The notes under the pieces: generated by a model
What the model was told of the DNA's origin: nothing
The model's database searches: none
Seen by the model: the letters and a program-made list of their open reading frames with translations, nothing else
From: Paramacrobiotus richtersi
Lineage: Eukaryota; Tardigrada; Eutardigrada; Parachela; Macrobiotidae
Direction: 5' to 3'
Length of the DNA: 20,667 bases
NCBI GenBank assembly: GCA_034698045.1
Contig: JAQGAU010001202.1
Location: 1-20,667 of the forward strand
Made by a program: the position numbers and the translations under genes
Shown: in pieces, positions 18,673 to 20,667 of the stretch
How positions within the stretch are numbered: position 1 is the stretch's first letter
Layout: each line of letters opens with the position of its first letter

Positions 18673-18695
18673 CTGCTGATTTGCGTAATCAGCAG
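18673..18695. repeat. Perfect 9-bp inverted repeat in the divergent promoter
   Basis: CTGCTGATT, a five-base spacer TGCGT, then AATCAGCAG. The outer TGCTGA/TCAGCA half-sites resemble Maf recognition half-sites, but the spacing is too wide for a standard Maf element, so the regulator is unknown. Confidence 0.6.
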
Positions 18696-18827
18696 AAGTG
18701 CTATCGCGTTTTTGTGGAATCCGATCTCCATTGGATTGTTTTTCGATAACCGTAATAAACAAATCTGCAAATTTCGCTTTTCCAAATGGCGGCATATGTC
18801 TCGCCCCCCTTAAATGAAGTTATTGGC

Positions 18828-18835
18828 TATAAAAG
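18828..18835 (+). promoter_or_regulatory. TATA box for the P2X transcript
   Basis: TATAAAAG, preceded at once by ATTGG (an inverted CCAAT at 18822-18826). It is 285 bp upstream of the P2X ATG, so transcription would start near 18860 and leave room for a 5' UTR, probably with an intron ending at 19118. Confidence 0.5.
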
Positions 18836-19119
18836 TGCTGCTTCTATCACGTTAACAGTGTCCAAGCTTGTCTTCGAGGAATAGCGATAACAGCATTTAT
18901 CGAAAGCTTTCACCAGCCAGCTTTCCACATGCTTGGATCACGTTGTAAATCTGGAAAGTGAATCATTGTACGGTTCTCTTCACTTTCGCTGTTCTGCACA
19001 ATTCCTTCTTCCGTGATCAGCCTGCATTGTGGCGCACACCGAATGAGCATTCACTGAATAACAAGGAATTTATTTGAAATTTACTGTGAGATCGTGGATT
19101 TTCGGATTTGCTTTTCAGC

Positions 19120-20667
19120 ATGGCTGGCGTCGCGATGGGTTGTTCGAGAATTTGTGGTCGATTTTTCGAGTAAGTTTACTAGTGTAGATCTTCCTTTCTG
19201 ACAGTGTTTGAACTTTACAATCGAAGAAAACTTTGATCATTTTTTCCAGGTATGACACACCGAAGATCGTCCACATTCGCAGTTTCAAGGTTGGAATTCT
19301 CTACAGATTAGTTCAGCTGGTCATAATTGCATACATTATTGGGTAAGTCATCGTAATCTACCATCTGTGACTCGTATTTCCTACGGGAAGTTGACATCGT
19401 CAGATTTATCTACGAAATTGTTATTTGAAAAAAAGTCCTTCGTTTCGCAAATTCTGAATTTTCGGAAAACTCACTCAGTTTTAGAGGCAGATTTTATTCG
19501 TGATTAATTTTAGCTAATATATTTCGTGTGTTTCAGAATATTTACTTTTATTAATGATACAGAATATGTAAAGCTGTAAAATAATCGTATGAAGTATTTG
19601 CAATAAATTTATGGAATCTTTTGTTATGATACTGTTTATGACCCACCGACCGTTTGTTATATTATTTTTATGTATTTTATTTTTATATTGTTTTATTATA
19701 TTATTATTATGACTCAACGACTATTTGTTATATCCACCGAAATACTTTTTTACTATGCTTTCGATTGGCTGGTAAAATGTTTCATGAAAATTATTTATTA
19801 TTCTCACGGGGTATAGTTACCTAGTCGGATGGGCGATTAAACTATATATATGACGCACGTAGAATACGTAATAATTAATAGGATGACTTTTGCGCGGATG
19901 TCTCTCTTACGAAGTGGCGGAAGTTCGCGTTATTCGAAATGTTGACGTGTGGAATTATTTCGTGATTAATTTTGATGGTAGTCTGACGATTTTAACGATT
20001 TTAATGTAAATGGATTGTGATCATAAACACATTTTTCTATATTTGTTGTAATTTGAACCGAGCGATAATTTATTTGCGATCTTTGCGAAAACTGAAGTGC
20101 CGTATTGTTATTATTTGCGGTTCCTGTTTCGCGTTCGCTTTTTCACTATGAAATTAATTCTCCGGAAAGCGGTGGCTTTTATAACGAGCAGCCTCTCAAC
20201 TGCCAACAAAATTTGATGAACTTAATTTTTTTTCAGTTATTGTGTTTTAATATAAAATTTTTTTTAAGATATTAAAGAAATGTATTTTAAAGTATTAAGG
20301 AAATATATTGAAGAAATGTTTAATTTAAGATCATGTTTTGTTGTTTAATTAGTAGCAGGAAGGTCAGGGAAATTAAAAAACGTATTAAGTGTTAGAACAA
20401 CGTAAAGACGTATGTAATTTGCATTGCTCATGCTGATCCTGCTGAAGCAACGGGCGACTAATGCCGCCGTGCTTTTTAACCACCGAAAATCACGACAATA
20501 CATTCTTATCCACTTATCTTCGTCGAAGACTCTACGACTGATCGACCAGACATCTGAATGAATTTAATTTTCCTTATCCATTGCAGAGTGGTGATGTTCT
20601 ATAAAAAGGGCTATCAGGAATTTGATAACGTGGAGAGCACGGTGACATCCAAAGTCAAGGGTGTTGT
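19120..20667 (+). CDS. P2X: P2X ATP-gated cation channel (partial, N-terminal exons only)
   Basis: Trimeric plasma-membrane channel opened by extracellular ATP. Exons: 19120-19169, 19250-19342, 20587-20667 (continues off window); all joins keep frame at GT-AG sites. The cytosolic N-terminus carries the family signature YDTPK (18-22), including the conserved Thr-Pro-Lys/Arg phosphorylation-type site. The first membrane helix covers about 31-53 (ILYRLVQLVIIAYIIGVVMF), followed by YKKGYQEFDNVESTVTSKVKG, the start of the extracellular domain. The usual Trp after the helix's conserved Gly is Val here. The second intron (19343-20586, 1244 bp) is the longest in the window; it is AT-rich and holds a short direct repeat but no gene that I can see. 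The ATP-binding lysines, second helix and pore lie outside the window, so channel integrity cannot be judged. Confidence 0.93.
19637..19733. repeat. Diverged 26-bp direct repeat in P2X intron 2
   Basis: Copies at 19637-19662 and 19708-19733 share TATGAC.CA.CGAC..TTTGTTATAT, with four mismatches, and are separated by AT-rich sequence. No further copy was seen. Confidence 0.6.

Larger units (their letters stand above)
18189..19119. other. Divergent promoter region between CARNMT1 and P2X
   Basis: About 930 bp separate the two start codons. I see a TATA box for the plus strand (18828-18835), an inverted repeat (18673-18695) and a pyrimidine tract plus AG (acceptor ending at 19118) one base before the P2X ATG, which implies a 5' UTR intron or trans-splicing. 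Short frames on both strands look like chance. Confidence 0.6.

Overview
The window is eukaryotic nuclear DNA from an animal. Coding regions are broken by short GT-AG introns, many of only 50-80 bp, exons are GC-richer than the AT-rich introns, and the proteins are metazoan: cathepsin B-like protease, receptor guanylyl cyclase, BLOC-1 subunit pallidin, carnosine N-methyltransferase and a P2X ATP-gated channel. A P2X receptor together with compact introns fits a small invertebrate. A tardigrade is my best guess, because P2X is known from that phylum and is absent from Drosophila and C. elegans. This is inference; nothing here fixes the species.

Layout. (1) 1-2763, minus: a secreted cathepsin B-like protease with a C-terminal extension and a Gly-Thr-Ser repeat linker; the gene runs off the left edge. 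(2) 3395-9078, minus: a receptor guanylyl cyclase of at least 19 exons whose reading frame I could close from signal peptide to stop (1111 codons). (3) 9079-11187: no recognisable gene. (4) 11188-12183, minus: a long disordered, basic, Ser/Pro-rich reading frame with motifs resembling protein phosphatase 1 docking sites. (5) 12184-14848: no confident gene; a diverged tandem repeat, a palindrome matching the Grainyhead site and a GC-rich island. (6) 14849-15304, plus: intronless BLOC1S6 (pallidin) homologue. (7) 15695-18188, minus: CARNMT1 homologue with a His-rich N-terminus, convergent with BLOC1S6. (8) 19120 to the right edge, plus: first three coding exons of a P2X receptor, divergent from CARNMT1.

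The genes do not form one pathway; this is an ordinary mixed stretch of animal genome. The strongest oddities are in single proteins. The guanylyl cyclase has lost a metal-binding aspartate (Asp to Ser) while keeping its guanine-recognition and transition-state residues, the division of labour seen in the beta subunit of soluble guanylyl cyclase. The protease carries a repeat-linked C-terminal module that ordinary cathepsin B lacks. The phosphatase-docking-like reading frame has no family I can name. All exon models were built by hand from splice consensus, frame continuity and remembered family motifs, without transcript or database support.
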